A stretch of DNA of 64,000 bases, taken from NCBI GenBank assembly GCA_012932865.1, contig SAXG01000099.1, positions 1 to 64,000 on the forward strand, given 5' to 3'. Of the stretch, positions 32,950 through 45,638 are shown piece by piece (positions within the stretch are counted from its first letter, which is position 1; each line of letters starts with the position of its first letter). The notes below the pieces were generated by a model that ran no database searches, was not told the DNA's origin, and saw only the letters and a list, made by a program, of their open reading frames with translations. The translations under genes and the position numbers were made by a program. The stretch is from Amylostereum areolatum. Lineage: Eukaryota; Basidiomycota; Agaricomycetes; Russulales; Stereaceae.

Positions 32950-34148
32950 TGTTCGTTGACTGCCGTCTCCTCTGTGCTGTATGACCAGTAAAGTTGCATT
33001 CCGTGCAAAGTACACCATCATTCCACGCGTTTCTCTCGTCGTAAACGTCGCTTGTCAGTCCTGAGCTGAGGCGGAGGATCCACGAGTAACGCTCTATTCC
33101 TTCCGACTCCGGCTTTCGCTGTTCTTCCTGCAGAGTAACTGTTAGCCCTGCTGGTGAAACCCACGAAGGCAAAACGTGCGTACCAGGCCTCTTGCCGTGA
33201 CTCGAATCCAACAGGATGTAGGCGAGCTCCGCCCAGATGTGCGGTGCCAGAGTTGACGGAATTCGACACAAGATCATTGTTTAAGGTATCGTAGGCGGAG
33301 GTTCGAATTGGAAGCTCGTGCATCCTGTCCTCAGCCCGCTCTTCGTCGTCAAAACGAAGCCTGTATTGATTCTTCGCTTTGCTGCCGCTACCCTCGTAGA
33401 GTCGTATTTAATCCCGACCGAGCCATACCGTAACGTCATCAATACTCAAACCTGGTTCAAGGGGTTACGGTATGGAAAGTGTGGAAAGTGGGGAAACAGT
33501 CGGGTTCACAACTTTCCAGTGAAAGGACGGGCCCGGATTTCGGATGACTCGAAACCCTGCGGATGCTATTAAGAGGAAAAAACCTCGAGGTACCGACAAC
33601 CTACATCGTGGTAATTCCTTTCCTTGGGCTGACTATCGTGGAACTCGTCGTCTTCGCCTCGCAGTGCCCAGGTAGTCATGTACACGAGTATCACCGAGCA
33701 CAAACCATCCACGGTTCGCCTACATAAACATAACTGCATCAGCTCCTGAATTCAGAGGGAGGAAGAAGGAGGTAAAGAGACGCACCGCCAGCACGATCTG
33801 GATGGGACTGCTTAACGTATCGTAGTCCTACTCGTCTCGGGATGTACGATCCGGTCCTGGTTCGTGACCCCACAGTATGATGCCACGAGCACGTTGTCGG
33901 CGAAAGTCTGGCGAAAGGCTTAGAACTTGCTGGCGCCCTCCACTTCATGGTCGACCTGCCAGTGGACGAGGACAAGTTGGTCATTGCAGGATATCAGATT
34001 TCCCAAGGCGCATAGGCGCCCTTCAACGCGCTGTATTGCGACGGAACCCAATAGTGCGTCGCGGAGATGTTGAAGTTCCTAGTCGGTCGTCATAGACGGG
34101 ACAGGAAGGCCATGGAGTTTTCCCCATCGTGCTCGGTATTCGCCCCAG
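32950..34148. other. no gene recognised
   Basis: Several short open frames on the minus strand (about 32900-33320 and 33739-33984) have no recognisable motifs. Nothing can be supported. Confidence 0.4.
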
Positions 34149-35572
34149 AGTTTGCGGCTGGATACGTCGTCATGAGCCTTGAGGATCTGGCGGATGTGTC
34201 CTAGGAAACGAAACGGTCAGACGTACGCCCAGGGAAAGCTGACACGGCCGCGTACCTTGTTCCATACCTCGACATCGCACCCCCTTGTCGTCGTCCAACG
34301 GGTTGTCCGCCGCGTCTGATGCACGTCGGGATAGGGTGTCGCTGGAAAGGCCTCCGGGATCGGGGTGTCGGTGGTTAAGGACCTGGCGCCGCGTCGGCGT
34401 GCTTTCCATCGGCGACGGCGACAGTGAGAGGCCATGGATTGCACCTCAGCGTCGGGTTTGCCCTTCGACTCTCGAACGTTGACCGAGGCGGCAGCAGTGC
34501 AAATCTGGGTGGTAAAGATGAGAGGCTACGGGCGTGGACACGTAGGGATCGAACGTACGCATGCATATGTTCAAACGTCCATGGAGCCTTGGAATATTGA
34601 CCCGCGGCCTGTTCCTTCTCCTTGTGGGATGCGGCCTTGAAATTGACGGTGGGAGGGGAGAATACGTGTACTGTGCGCGTAGTGGTCAGCATGGAGAGTT
34701 TGGAAAACGAAGCAGTATATGTTTTCGAACTCACTCGCCGGGTGGTGAAAGGCGGTTGCGTCGTCCATGACGGATCGCCCACTGTTTCCTGCTGTCAGAC
34801 GAGCACTCGAGCGGTATCTGGAATGGTGAGAAGGATGGTGGACAGGTTGTATCAGGAAGACAGCCCGTGACAAGCGGCGTGCGTGCGCACCTTCCGAAGC
34901 CCTTCTGCCTCTGAATCCCGTCCTCCTGCTTGCTTACGCCGACATTGAATCATCGAATAGTCGACGACTCGTCCGACGTGAGGTCTTGAGCGCGCACACG
35001 CCAGAGCATCGAGTGACGACGTGTGCATCTTGCCGATTCTTGTGCGAACTGCGAGGCCGGCGGGACGCGGCGGGAAATTTGCGTGAACGAAACTTGTTGG
35101 CTCTCGTCTCAAGGAAATGAGCCACTGGCTTGCCGGGAAACCTACGCTAACGAAGAGAGGTAAGTCTGGTTTCACGAAGTTGGGTCACTCACTCCTTACC
35201 GGTACGCACAGGAGAGGCCGATGGACAGAGGGTCAGAGGCTAGAGGTGTGGCCTGGTGTGGCCGACTTGAAAGTTGATGGCGACTTGCCACTCCAACCCT
35301 ACGCTGCTGATGTAATCCAGCCGCGTCGCGCGTTCGGCCAACCCACCCTCTCCGGCGCACACCCGCCGTCTTATTTTGCTTGTTCTCCATTCACTGGCCC
35401 TCGTGTGTGCTGGCCCCCGTGTATGCGTGTCTACAAGCAGGCTTAACTAGGCTTAAGGTCGAGATTCCTCTAAAGTAGTACAACTGAAGTATGCCACGCG
35501 CATTGAGTGCGCCGCATGACTGCGAGCAGCTCCCGATGCGCGCGTGCATCCGTGTTCTTGGCCTCTATGCAT
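34149..35572 (-). repeat. inverted partial copy B of the segmental duplication
   Basis: 34149-35467 is the reverse complement of 5881-7201 (copy A) with almost no differences. 35468-35572 continues as the reverse complement of 43206-43304, upstream of copy C, and has no counterpart next to copy A. Copy B therefore shares its outer edge with copy C but its fine sequence with copy A. It lacks the SPT6 remnant and the rest of the block. Apparent open frames on both strands here are those of copy A read backwards. Confidence 0.92.
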
Positions 35573-36243
35573 CAATGCCGATTCCGGCTCCGGGGTTCCT
35601 CGCGAACGGTGGTCCACGACCTTGCAATAATATCCCCCGATCCAAAACAATCTTATGTGATCGACGGCTTTAATCCAGGTCTAATCGCCCTTACTGTCGC
35701 AGTGGGTCTGGTGGCGCGACCGTATGTCGTGATACTTAATTACCGAAAACCTGGCTGTTCCGCAATGGCGCCGTGCCTTCTATCTATCTGTCTATTCTGA
35801 CACAGTGCATTTGCGTACTATGTGACGGCACATCGTCAGAGAATGGGTGAATACACCTCGAGATTGCCTGTCATCCATCCCAATAACAACTTGAACCAGC
35901 CTCCCAGAGCTTGGTTCGTGGCGGCGACAACAATCCACGTCGGATCACTAGTGCCATCGTAATGCATACATATACGTAGTTCTTGCTGCTGACCCTGGAC
36001 AGATGACAGTCGCCCTGTATCTTTCATACACCGGAGGGCAAGTGCAACTGCCGATTGTTTCGTTGTTTGCTCGCAAGGTCTCGCCGGCGCCTTGTCAAGC
36101 GGACGCGGGGCATTTTTGTTGTCAACATACAAAAACCTAATTGCATGCCTGAGTTCCTCGATATACATATCACAGCGGGGAAAGCGCATTCCTGGCTTGG
36201 GTCCAGTGCTTGCCGAGCCTACGACTAGTAAACGAGAAGTGTT
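35573..36243. other. no gene recognised
   Basis: Intergenic tail beyond the F-box gene. A further short last exon of that gene could lie at about 36000-36220, because a gtaaga donor occurs at its apparent C terminus, but I could not fix it. Confidence 0.4.
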
Positions 36244-38245
36244 TCAGCTTGAAATGTCAAGTGCAAGTTTCAAGGTCGACACCAAGAGGAACACTCTTAC
36301 ATCCATGAATTGATGCAGTAACATAGACCTGCAGGAAATATGCTGGTCATATCTTGCCCAAATCTGCTTTACTTCTACTTGCGGGACGACGTCCTTCGCC
36401 CGCGCGATCAAGTTCTCCACCTGTAAACCTTCTGAGGCGCCATATCTCGTAGCGTTGTACAGGGTTATCTTCTTCAAGGTAAGTTCCTGAACTCCGCACT
36501 CCTTCTTTGATCGATAGGCCAAGATCTCGAAGAACCCTTCCTCGCAATCGTCCCAACGGGAACTGCCATTGTCCATCCCGTCGAAGGGTCCGGGGAGATG
36601 TATATATGCCAACCGCAGGGTACGCAACGCTGGAAAGGGCATAACGCCGGTTGGAAGGGAGTCGCCGAGAAGCTTGAAATCGGACATGGAGCGTAAGACC
36701 AGCGTTCGGACTGCCGTGAACTGGCTGAATATATCGTGACGAACTGATAGGGTTGATTCGAGCCCGAGTGTTTCGATCTGTGACAACCTCAACGCGGCGG
36801 CAACGCACTCGAGCGTATTGTCGAAGTTAAATTTGGGATCCGTGGTGTCCCAACGGTCGTAGGAGATGTCAAGCCGGGATACAAACCCGTGGCCAAAGGG
36901 ACCCACACGGTACCGGTCACCTTCTGGTTTGTCAGCTTCGGAGGCGCAGAGGCATATGCGCAAGCGATCAAGACATTCTTCTATATAAAGGCCGATGATG
37001 GGCTGAGCTGCACTAGCGGCGTCGTCCGCTATTCGCTGGGCCAGATTTTGTAAGAATGGGTAGCGAAGGGAGTCATGGATGGGGCCCAAGGAAGTTCCAT
37101 CATCATGCCTCATGTCCCTTTCCAGGTCGTCAACGTAGTCGATGTGAAAGCATAGATTGGTCAGGGTGGGAAGAACGAGGTGGGACCAGAGCGCAACGCA
37201 GCGTGTTCGCGAACCGGACAATGATAGCTCCGTGAGGAGGGGAAATGAGATGGCTGCATCGTGTAGATCGGTAAGGACTGGAATGGTGTTGATAAGACGA
37301 AGAACTCTGAGCTGCGGAGATCCACGCAGTGTAGCGAATAACGCATCTGCAGGAGGGAGAGTGTCATCAATGACGGGACCTTCACGAGCCAGCTCGAGAT
37401 ATGTAAGGCACGGGGCCAAGGTGGGGATATACGAATTTCTGAGGGACAGGTGCAGGAGACGAGGGGCGTGAAGGAAAGGAAGGTGGTATCGCTCTGGCCA
37501 TTCGCGTTGCGTGAAAGCCCATTCGCCTTCCCATCTTTGTGTCGTATCCACAACGAGACGCTCAAGGCCATTCGTAGCTGCCCGCGCGATTTTCTCGAAC
37601 GCGGTCGCCGTCCAAAGAGCCCTCTTGGACGGGCGCTCTTTCAACTCGAAGATTCGAGCACGATGTAGGTTGGATATGACGAAATCGATGGTTGTTTTTG
37701 GAAGCTTGTAGCTTGTAGTGTCGAGCGCGATAGTGAGAGGAGTGTCGACGGCGCGTAGGAGAAGTTCATCATGTCCTTTTGGTACCAGCGCTACGACACT
37801 CGCCCAAGCGGCACGATCGTCGAGGATGAGTGCCCGGAAACTGTGGCAGATGTGTGTCAGAGCAATCCATCCCAATGTATTGGTAGATGGGAATGGTGAT
37901 TTCTTTGCGTGAGACTGTAGCAGAGGAAAGAACTGTGGTCGGTCTTGAAGGGCAACCAGCGAGACGATCTCGCGAAGGATCTCGGGCGGGAGTCGAAAGA
38001 GTGGACTACAGGCATTACGACGCTTCAAGAGTTGGGCCGCGATCAAGCTGAGGGATTGGATAGTGCTGTCAATCTCCGCACCAATGCCAGCACAATCCCG
38101 TCCAGTTGACAACACTTGATCTATATTTTGGATGCGCTGCGTCAAAACCTGTCTTTCATGATTGCTAGTCGTCAATCGCGTGCAAAAGCAGGGGGACTAG
38201 AGCTTACATGGCCCCCGAAACGATCGATCTTGAGGCTTCAGCCAT
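36244..38245 (-). CDS. F-box domain protein
   Basis: A short first exon (38245-38208, MAEASRSIVSGA) is joined in phase across a 43-bp intron to a long exon (38164-36244), giving about 652 residues. After a helical N-terminal segment (QRIQNIDQVL), the F-box begins near residue 69: LFRLPPEILREIVSLV, followed about 30 residues later by LGWIALTHICHSFRALILDD. This layout is very common in Agaricomycete F-box proteins, which bind Skp1 and recruit targets to SCF ubiquitin ligases. The rest is a leucine-rich body with repeated L-x-x-L-x-L patterns (for example FPLLTELSLSGSR, LHLSLRNSYIPTL), probably the substrate-binding part. A gtaaga donor inside the last few codons (ATGGAT|gtaaga near 36306) means the true C terminus may lie on another exon. 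Confidence 0.85.
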
Positions 38246-40094
38246 GGCCCCCCACGAGATATGTATTTTTGACAGCTTGAGCGGCAGTAGGTGCAACTTG
38301 AAGCTTGTGCAACACTGCAAGCAGCTTCGCAGACCATCGATCGAGACTAGGCCGTCACGCGTTCACGCACGTGCCTATCGGAGGCGATGATATATTCCGC
38401 TCTATGTAGTAATAAGTAGAATTTGTCCGGCCGTCTCTCCGATTATGATCGATTCATCATTCCTAGAATCCTAGTATCCTACAGGCTACTTGTGTCTTGA
38501 TGTTTCTTCTGGGGCCATCGTGGCTTTTTGAACCCTCTGAACGCCTACAGATGCAGTCGCGTGGGCTCGTTCTACTAAAGCAGAAGAAGTCAAACCTCCG
38601 AGTACCTATGAGCCTCCTGAGAACCCGTCTCCGTCCTGAGACTTTCCAGATTCCTGATGCCTGATGCTCTAGGATGAGGAAGATGTGGTCGTGATGGGTT
38701 AAGTAAAACAGGTACGTCTCTTGCACGTGTCGCTCATGCTCATTCAGGATGCTTAAACTTCTTGTTCTGCATAGCCAAATAACATGAATGATGACGATGT
38801 TTACCCGTCATGGATTCTACACGGTTGTCCACTCGTACCACCAAGAAGCCTCGTCTAAATTGCCTTCCGTCTCCTGTTCCGTTTCACTCACTCAGATTCT
38901 GAGCGCAAGCCGCACAAGCCCCCACAAATGCCTTACAGTCAATTTGTTGAGCCGCCACGGCCAAAAATAGAGGCATGACGAGTACGAGACGTGGTGGAAT
39001 CAACCAGGCTGAGGCGACTCTGTTCATGTGTGTGTAAAGAAGCTTATCAGAAGCTTATGCCCCCTCCTGATTACGGCTAGTACCCCTTTCATGGATGGTC
39101 CGCAAAAAGGTGAAACCCCACCTAAATCGACTACACTTTCCCACTAACAGTGTAATTTAGCAACGACCTGGGAATTCTGAAGGCGGGAGTGCAGGAACGC
39201 CCGGGAAGTCCTCCTTGTCGGCATGGATCGGCGCTTTTGAAAGCACCGCATTGAAGACGAACGCATATCGCCAGGTATAAATCAAACACTGAGACGACAA
39301 GTGCATTCGGACGTTGGAACAATGCGTAGTGCACAACAAGCCCGAGAGTATCGTCGGCGCATCCTCAAGGCGTCCGGAGCATCGTTGAGTAAGTCTTGGT
39401 TCGTGTTTTCCCTATGCTCATACAGTGTACAGATCCAGCTTCTGTCGTTGGTGACTGCCTTCCTGGGAGACAGTGAGGTTCGCGCAGTGAAATGGCCCGG
39501 GTCCGACTTGTGCTTGTCTACTAAGGGTGGTCGTTCTGGACCTGATCACCAGGTTCGCGTGAGTTGCAACCATTAGTCTCATACCAAGACCCAGCACGTG
39601 CACGTGGAAGAGGGGTTTGAATCGAACCTAGCTCTACTACATATTTTTCGGCACCTCCTCATGCGGAAGAGGTGTGCGGGGCGCCCAAGGCTGGCGCGTC
39701 TCCGGTGCGCCGTCCGCTTGTATTGCTTCGGGTCCCCTGTCTCACATGGAATTCGCGTTTCAGACTGCCAGTCTTCTGTCTTTGTCCCTCCGCCATCCTG
39801 TTGTTCGAGAGCCTGTTCAGAGTGTACATTTAGCACCTACTATAGCCACGCGTGTGAAGGCCGCCCGCAGGTGGCGCTTGTCGAGTACATACCCCAGCGA
39901 TGTAATCAAGCCCATGATCTATTAACGTGCGTGCTCTCGTCATGCTTGGCTCATAATCAAGGCATTCATGAGGACGTGTATGTAGTACACACCTCTTCAC
40001 ACAAGGGCACCCGAATTGGCTGGCACTCTCGCTGGGTATATTGCCCGGGCATGCTCGCTAGTAATCAATGTCTATTCCACCTTCTGTATCCCCA
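38246..40094. other. no gene recognised
   Basis: Short frames include one starting MRSAQQAREYRRRILKASGA at 39322 and a 22-codon one at 38784, neither with recognisable features. I see no RNA gene. Nothing can be supported as a gene. Confidence 0.4.
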
Positions 40095-41640
40095 TCAAAG
40101 CTTGCGAAGTCCATCTGCAATGATATCCCATCCAACGAGTGCCCAAACAATCATCACGATTAACAGGAAAGTTGTAGTCACCGATGCAGCAGCAACTTTC
40201 CACGGCGGTGGTTTTGCGTCGTCATAATTCTAAATTCAGTCTTGGTACGCATTGTGGTTTTATTCTGAAGATGAGCTACTTACCGACGATGCTACCCAGA
40301 TCTTGACCTCAGGACGATCGCTCATCGACACTCCTGCCAATTGATAAGAGCCGAATTGACGAGTGTGGCCCTAGGGAAGGTTAGGATATACGGCTGTCAA
40401 TATAACAAGTAAAGGTGAGTTTAAAGGTGCTATACCACAACAATCTGTATTATTTCAGTCCCTGAATAATATGAATGCCTGGTGTGATGAAGATGAAAAG
40501 AGTCCTGTACCGGAACCGTGTATCAATGTCTGAACCAAGACACCAGAATCTGTATCCCACAGGTTCACTTCCCCTTTGTCGGTACCCGACACAGCAAGTC
40601 GACCATGTTGTACGAGAGCGACGAGCTTCACAAAGTTCCTCTTCACTTTGACTCGAAGTTTGCGTAGGTATCGCAGTTGTCCATCCTCATGCAGTTGATA
40701 AAGATCCACTCCGTTATCCAAATTCCATATGAGAAGGTGGCGCGTCTCGGAGGACCATGACATGCTTCCACTATCCGCAACAAGTAAGTTGGCTGTTATA
40801 TCCAGAAACGTAAGTGCGCACATTCGTTTTTGAACACGACATGTCCACATTTGTTGCCAGGGTTCGATGTTCCAGGCCACACTGGCTCATGAGTCAACGC
40901 GAATAAATGCGAGCCTGACAAGGAGGTCGTACATTTGTTTGGAATCTAGGTAGCCAACCATAATTGATCGATCGTCGTTGAAAAATAAAACACTGCGAGC
41001 CAACGAGGGTAGGGCTGCTTCGGCAATACCAGGATGTCGAATAGCTGGAGCAAGGGATGCTATGACAAGACGATTTCAGCCTAACGGAGGTTCAATTAGT
41101 CGCAGCATGGCAACTTACGAGTGCCGTCCCAATTAATTCGCAGTATAGCCAACCTCCCCCCGCCAACCACAGCCAAGAGTTCATGAGAGTCGCTGAGAGC
41201 CATCGCCTCGACTTGAAGGTCGAGCACAGCAGATGTAACTGTGTTTCGAACGATACCTTTGGGCATCGCTGCCTAAGCCAATCATCAGATACACTGCATG
41301 TGAAAGATTCACCTCTCCAGGCATTTTTCGCCGTAATTGGATGCAACCACTGGCCCCTGCAAGAAAAAGCCACTGATCCGGACCATGAGAGAACAGCTCA
41401 ATAGAAGTCACAGGGCCGAGTTCTGGATTGAAGGTCTGGAGAATTTTCCCTCTCGATGACGCCCAAACAATAACAAGCCAGTCGTCACCTTTGCTGCCGG
41501 TGAGATAGTGGATGAAAACAGGCGACATTTTTCTCACCACCAGTGACAACAAACTCGCCATCATCGGAAAATCGAATACAGTTGATAGGACGTGTGTGGC
41601 CTCGTAGCGTGGCTTGGTAGAAATATGGAGCGAAGGTCAT
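40095..41640 (-). CDS. WD40-2: WD40-repeat protein with C-terminal membrane anchor
   Basis: Eight minus-strand exons, 41640-41538, 41488-41313, 41272-41119, 41059-40933, 40881-40511, a 26-bp mini-exon 40461-40436, 40370-40284 and 40229-40095, join with agreeing phases and give 392 residues starting MTFAPYFYQATLRGHTRP. WD motifs include GHTRPINCIRFS with VVTGGDDWLVIVWA, IVAWNIEPW, HLLIWNLDNG, and LAVSGTDKGEVNLWD. The C terminus is a single hydrophobic helix (TTTFLLIVMIVWALVGWDII) with a short tail, so the propeller is probably anchored to a membrane and faces the cytosol. WD40-1 at 13281 is a paralogue: it keeps IVCWNIKE, a mini-exon at the same place and a hydrophobic tail. An alternative start lies 14 codons upstream at 41682. 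Function is unknown. Confidence 0.78.
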
Positions 41641-41925
41641 GATGGTGGACCGTAGCCTCTCTCTAACGGTAACACTTCGCATATTACGCGGTCACGTCGG
41701 ACGCACGAAACTCGTACTCGTAAGTACCTGTGACGTCATTGGCGAGACCCGGTTGGTATCGTAGATCCGAGATATTCTGAACAATGAGTTATAATGAGTC
41801 CGCGCATTGGGATCTATCGATCTATCAATCGGGGCCGCCTCGGGCTTGCCATTCGCCATTGACGGGCTGCTCATACGCATTCCCATTCTACATTCACAAC
41901 CGCCGATATCCCAGTGCGGGCGGAT

Positions 41926-41938
41926 AGTATAAATTCTA
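41926..41938 (+). promoter_or_regulatory. possible TATA box
   Basis: The sequence tataaattctata lies about 80 bp upstream of the ATG at 42017 and is followed by a CT-rich stretch, a common arrangement in fungal promoters. Position and sequence only. Confidence 0.4.
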
Positions 41939-42016
41939 TACGACTATGTCTTCCGCTCTCCCCATTGCAGCTTTCACCAAGTTCGCCTTCCGCTCCTGCT
42001 CTAACATTTTCTTCAA

Positions 42017-42851
42017 ATGGCTCTCGTCTCTAAACGCGGATTCACACTGGTCGAGCCTCGCCCATCCAGGCAGCGACGGAGCCAGGAACCCGTGTCATCT
42101 ATCAACCTCTTTGTAAGTCCCTCTATGTAGGTATGACGCAAGAAGAAGCTGACTCGACCGTACGTAGAATCGACGTCGCATGCTGTCTGTGAACACCCCC
42201 TCTCGTGAAGCTATGCATGTGCCATCCACGGTAAGTAATTCTTAACGTCCTGGATGCTAACGTTATCCCCGATCCTTACAAAACTCGTCCTGTAGGAGTT
42301 TACATTCTACATGGTCAGTATCTTTACACCCGTCATCCTCGATTGGGGTTCTCAAAGGCACTGTACTTCAGCCTATCCAAGCCGTGGCCGAGGGCCAGCT
42401 TTCCATAAGAAGAACATTTTTCGAGGTCATATTCACGTTTGATCGGTCGTCTTTACTTCACTGCTGACTGGCAGGTGCTCACAGAACGATGATACGATAA
42501 CAGAGAGACCGGCTGTTTCCAGTCACTCAGACGCGACCTCGGAGTACTTCGACGCCCAGTCTAGCACCAAAGACGAGGACGATAGAGTTTCCTACAAGGA
42601 ACTGTCTGTTGCCACAACCCGCATGGTAAGAGACGGCTTCTCTCTGTTTGGGGATCACGACTAATGACGGATTGTATCAGGGTCCGGGGTCAGATTGGAC
42701 GTCGGTCACGAAGGGTTTCTCCTACGTGGCGATGTCGGCCCACTTCTTCCTGTGCTCGCTCATATTTTTTACCTTCGCCGTCATGACTTTCCTTCACGTG
42801 GGGGTGGTTTTCATCAAGTTTTTGTGTACTCATAAGCCAGTTGTCGTCTGA
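42017..42851 (+). CDS. 162-residue single-pass membrane protein with an 18-bp exon
   Basis: Five exons, 42017-42112, 42168-42230, 42296-42313, 42485-42625 and 42681-42851, are all in phase 0. The third exon is only 18 bp (EFTFYM). The protein starts MALVSKRGFTLVEPRPSRQR, has an acidic Ser-rich middle (ATSEYFDAQSSTKDEDD), and near the C terminus carries one long hydrophobic helix (AHFFLCSLIFFTFAVMTFLH) followed by a short basic tail. There is no N-terminal signal, so it is probably inserted by its C-terminal region. It is transcribed divergently from WD40-2, whose start is 376 bp away. I do not recognise the family. Confidence 0.62.
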
Positions 42852-43205
42852 TGAATGGGGCACCTGTCGTACTGGAGCGTTCAGAATACATATAACTGTG
42901 TACAAGTAGTGTTAGTAGTATCAGTTGTGCTTTTGTTGTTGTGTGTGTTGTTGTAGTTGTAGTATCACGTCCCTAGGCCTGAGGCCTCGTGCGCTGGTCT
43001 CCGATGTGTCCACTGTCCTCCAATCCTCACACGAATTGATCACCTGCACTGACGTACATTCGCACATATAGCAAGATTGTCCAGCACCACATCACGAGCT
43101 TGTCGCCCTGTCTTGTCGCTTTGCTCTTTATGATCGGTACTCGCCTCATATGTATGCTACTTACGAAGGGGTTGTGCGCATCGCGAGGTTTTAGAGGGTT
43201 ATGCA
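42852..43205. other. intergenic, nothing recognised
   Basis: A gtt/tgt-rich stretch at about 42910-42965 and otherwise no features. Confidence 0.4.
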
Positions 43206-45638
43206 GCATAGAGGCCAAGAACACGGATGCACGCGCGCATCGGAGCTGCTCGCATCATGTGCGCACTCAATGCGCGTGGCATACTTCAGTTGTACTACTT
43301 AGAGGAATCTCGACCTTAGCCTAGTTAAGCCTGCTTGTAGACACGCATACACGGGGGCCAGCACACACAGGGCCAGTGAATGGAGAACAACAAAATAGAC
43401 GGCGGGTGTGCCCGGAGAGGGTGGGTTGGCCGAACGCGCGACGCGGCTGGATTACATCAGCAGCGTAGGGTTGGAGTGGCAAGTCGCCATCAACTTTCAA
43501 GTCGCCACACCAGGCCCACCTCTAGCCTCTGACCCTCGTCCTCGGCTCTCCTGTGCGTACCGGTAAGGAGTGAGTGACCCAACTTCGTGAAACCAGACTT
43601 ACCTCTCTTCGTTAGCGTAGGTTTCCCGGCAAGCCAGTGGCTCATTCCTTGAGACGAGAGCCAACAAGTTTCGTTCACGCAAATTTCCCGCCGCGTCCCC
43701 CGGCCTCGCAGTTCCACAAGATCGGCAAGATGCACACGTCGTCACTCGATTGCTCTGGCGTGTGCGCGCTCAAGACCTCACGTCGCGAGTCGTCGACTGT
43801 TCGATGATTCAATGTCGGCGTAAGCAGCAGGAGGACGGAGTTCAGAGGCAGAAGGGCTTCGAAGGTGCGCACGCACGCCGCTTGTCACGGGCTGCCTTCC
43901 TGATACAACCTGTCCACCATCCTTCTCACCATTCCAGATACCGCTCGAGTGCTCGTCTGCAGCAGGAAACAGTGGGCGATCCGTCATGGACGACGCAACC
44001 GCCTTTCACCACCCGGCGAGTGAGTTCGAAAACATATACTGCTTCGTTTTCCAAACTCTCCATGCTGACCACTACGCGCACAGTACACGTATTCTCCCCT
44101 CCCACCGTCAATTTCAAGGCCGCATCCCACAAGGAGAAGGAACAGGCCGCGGGTCAATATTCCCAAGGCTCCATGGACGTTTGAACATATGCATGCGTAC
44201 GTTCGATCCCTACGTGGTCCACGCCCGTAGCCTCTCATCTTTACCACCCAGATTTGCACTGCTGCCGCCTCGGTCAACGTTCGAGAGTCGAAGGGCAAAC
44301 CCGACGCTGAGGTGCAATCCATGGCCTCTCTCACTGTCGCCGTCGCCGATGGAAAGCACGCCGACGCGGCGCCAGGTCCTTAACCACCGACACCCCGATC
44401 CCGGAGGCCTTTCCAGCGACACCCTGTCCCGACGTGCATCAGACGCGGCGGACAACCCGTTGGACGACGACAAGGGGGTGCGATGTCGAGGTATGGAACA
44501 AGGTACGCGGCCGTGTCAGCTTTCCCTGGGCGTACGTCTGACCGTTTCGTTTCCTAGGACACATCCGCCAGATCCTCAAGGTTCATGACGACGTATCCAG
44601 CCGCGAACAATGTGCATCCCCGCTGACACCCCGAGCCCGGACGTCTTTCCAGCAACGCCTTGCGCCTTGTCCCGCGCGCGTTGGTCGCGGCGGAAAATTT
44701 TACCGCAACGTGCGGACAAGCTTTCGTATCCCAGCGGAGTTTGAGCTCGTCTGCCAAGGCGCTACCACCATAGGCGTTCCTCTTCCCCTTCTCTCCACAC
44801 CTCTTGCGCACTTTTAGCTCTCGTCGGCCCACGATACCATCTGACCGCCTTCAACGTACCTACCGCCTTGGGAGAAGAGCCCAGGCCCTGTCGTCGTTTT
44901 GGACCACAATAGTGGCCAAAAGGACGATGAAGGCCCGAGCGACGCCCCACCCTCAACGGCCAGGACGCACGGCCCGCGATATCATTCGACCACCGTCAAC
45001 GTACCGACGATTCCATTCCTCGCCCTCGCGAGGGGCCCTAAAACAGTTCAACATCACGGAGACCAAGAACCGGAGCATCAACAACGAAGGCGGAGGCTGC
45101 AAGCGGAGACCAGATCTCGGAAGGATGTCCCACCGAGCGTTTGACTCAAACGACCTCACGCCTGTCCGGCCAAACTGTGCTCGACGCTCGCTTCCGATTC
45201 CTTATGGCCCTGGAGGCTTCCTCCCCCAACTGGATCCACAGCTCGCCAGTGACAAGGACGCGAGGGTCGCAAAGCCCAGACGTCCGGCTTTGGCACGCCA
45301 ACCCCATGACCTTTCAGGATCCCGATGAAGACCTCGATGCGCTTCCCCGCCCACGAGATATCCAGAACATCTGGAAGGAAGCTACTGGCCTCTACAAGGA
45401 CGAGGACGATGAAGAGGATTGGGTGGGCATCATAGACGAGGAAGAGCGGGAGAGGAGACGGATGGGGCGTCACAGGATTGAAACAGAGCTTAGAAGGGCC
45501 TGGAAGTTGAGGTGCCCAATAGATGGGTTCAAAAGGGAGATAATATATCGTTCTTCGATACTCGACCTCCTCAATCAAATCAAGAGGAACTTTGGCGCAT
45601 CTACTCTCTTGGCCAGAAGTTCCTCTCGCTCCTCGAGC

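Noticed and set aside
34149..35467. Minus- and plus-strand open frames as separate genes
   Set aside because: They are the same frames as in copy A read from the inverted duplicate, and none shows a recognisable domain.
15459..39640. Shared 23-base stretch gaggggtttgaatcgaacct at about 15465 and 39608 as tRNA T-arm
   Set aside because: The reverse complement resembles a B box, but the flanking bases do not pair as a T stem, no acceptor or anticodon arm can be drawn, and similarity stops outside about 25 bp.
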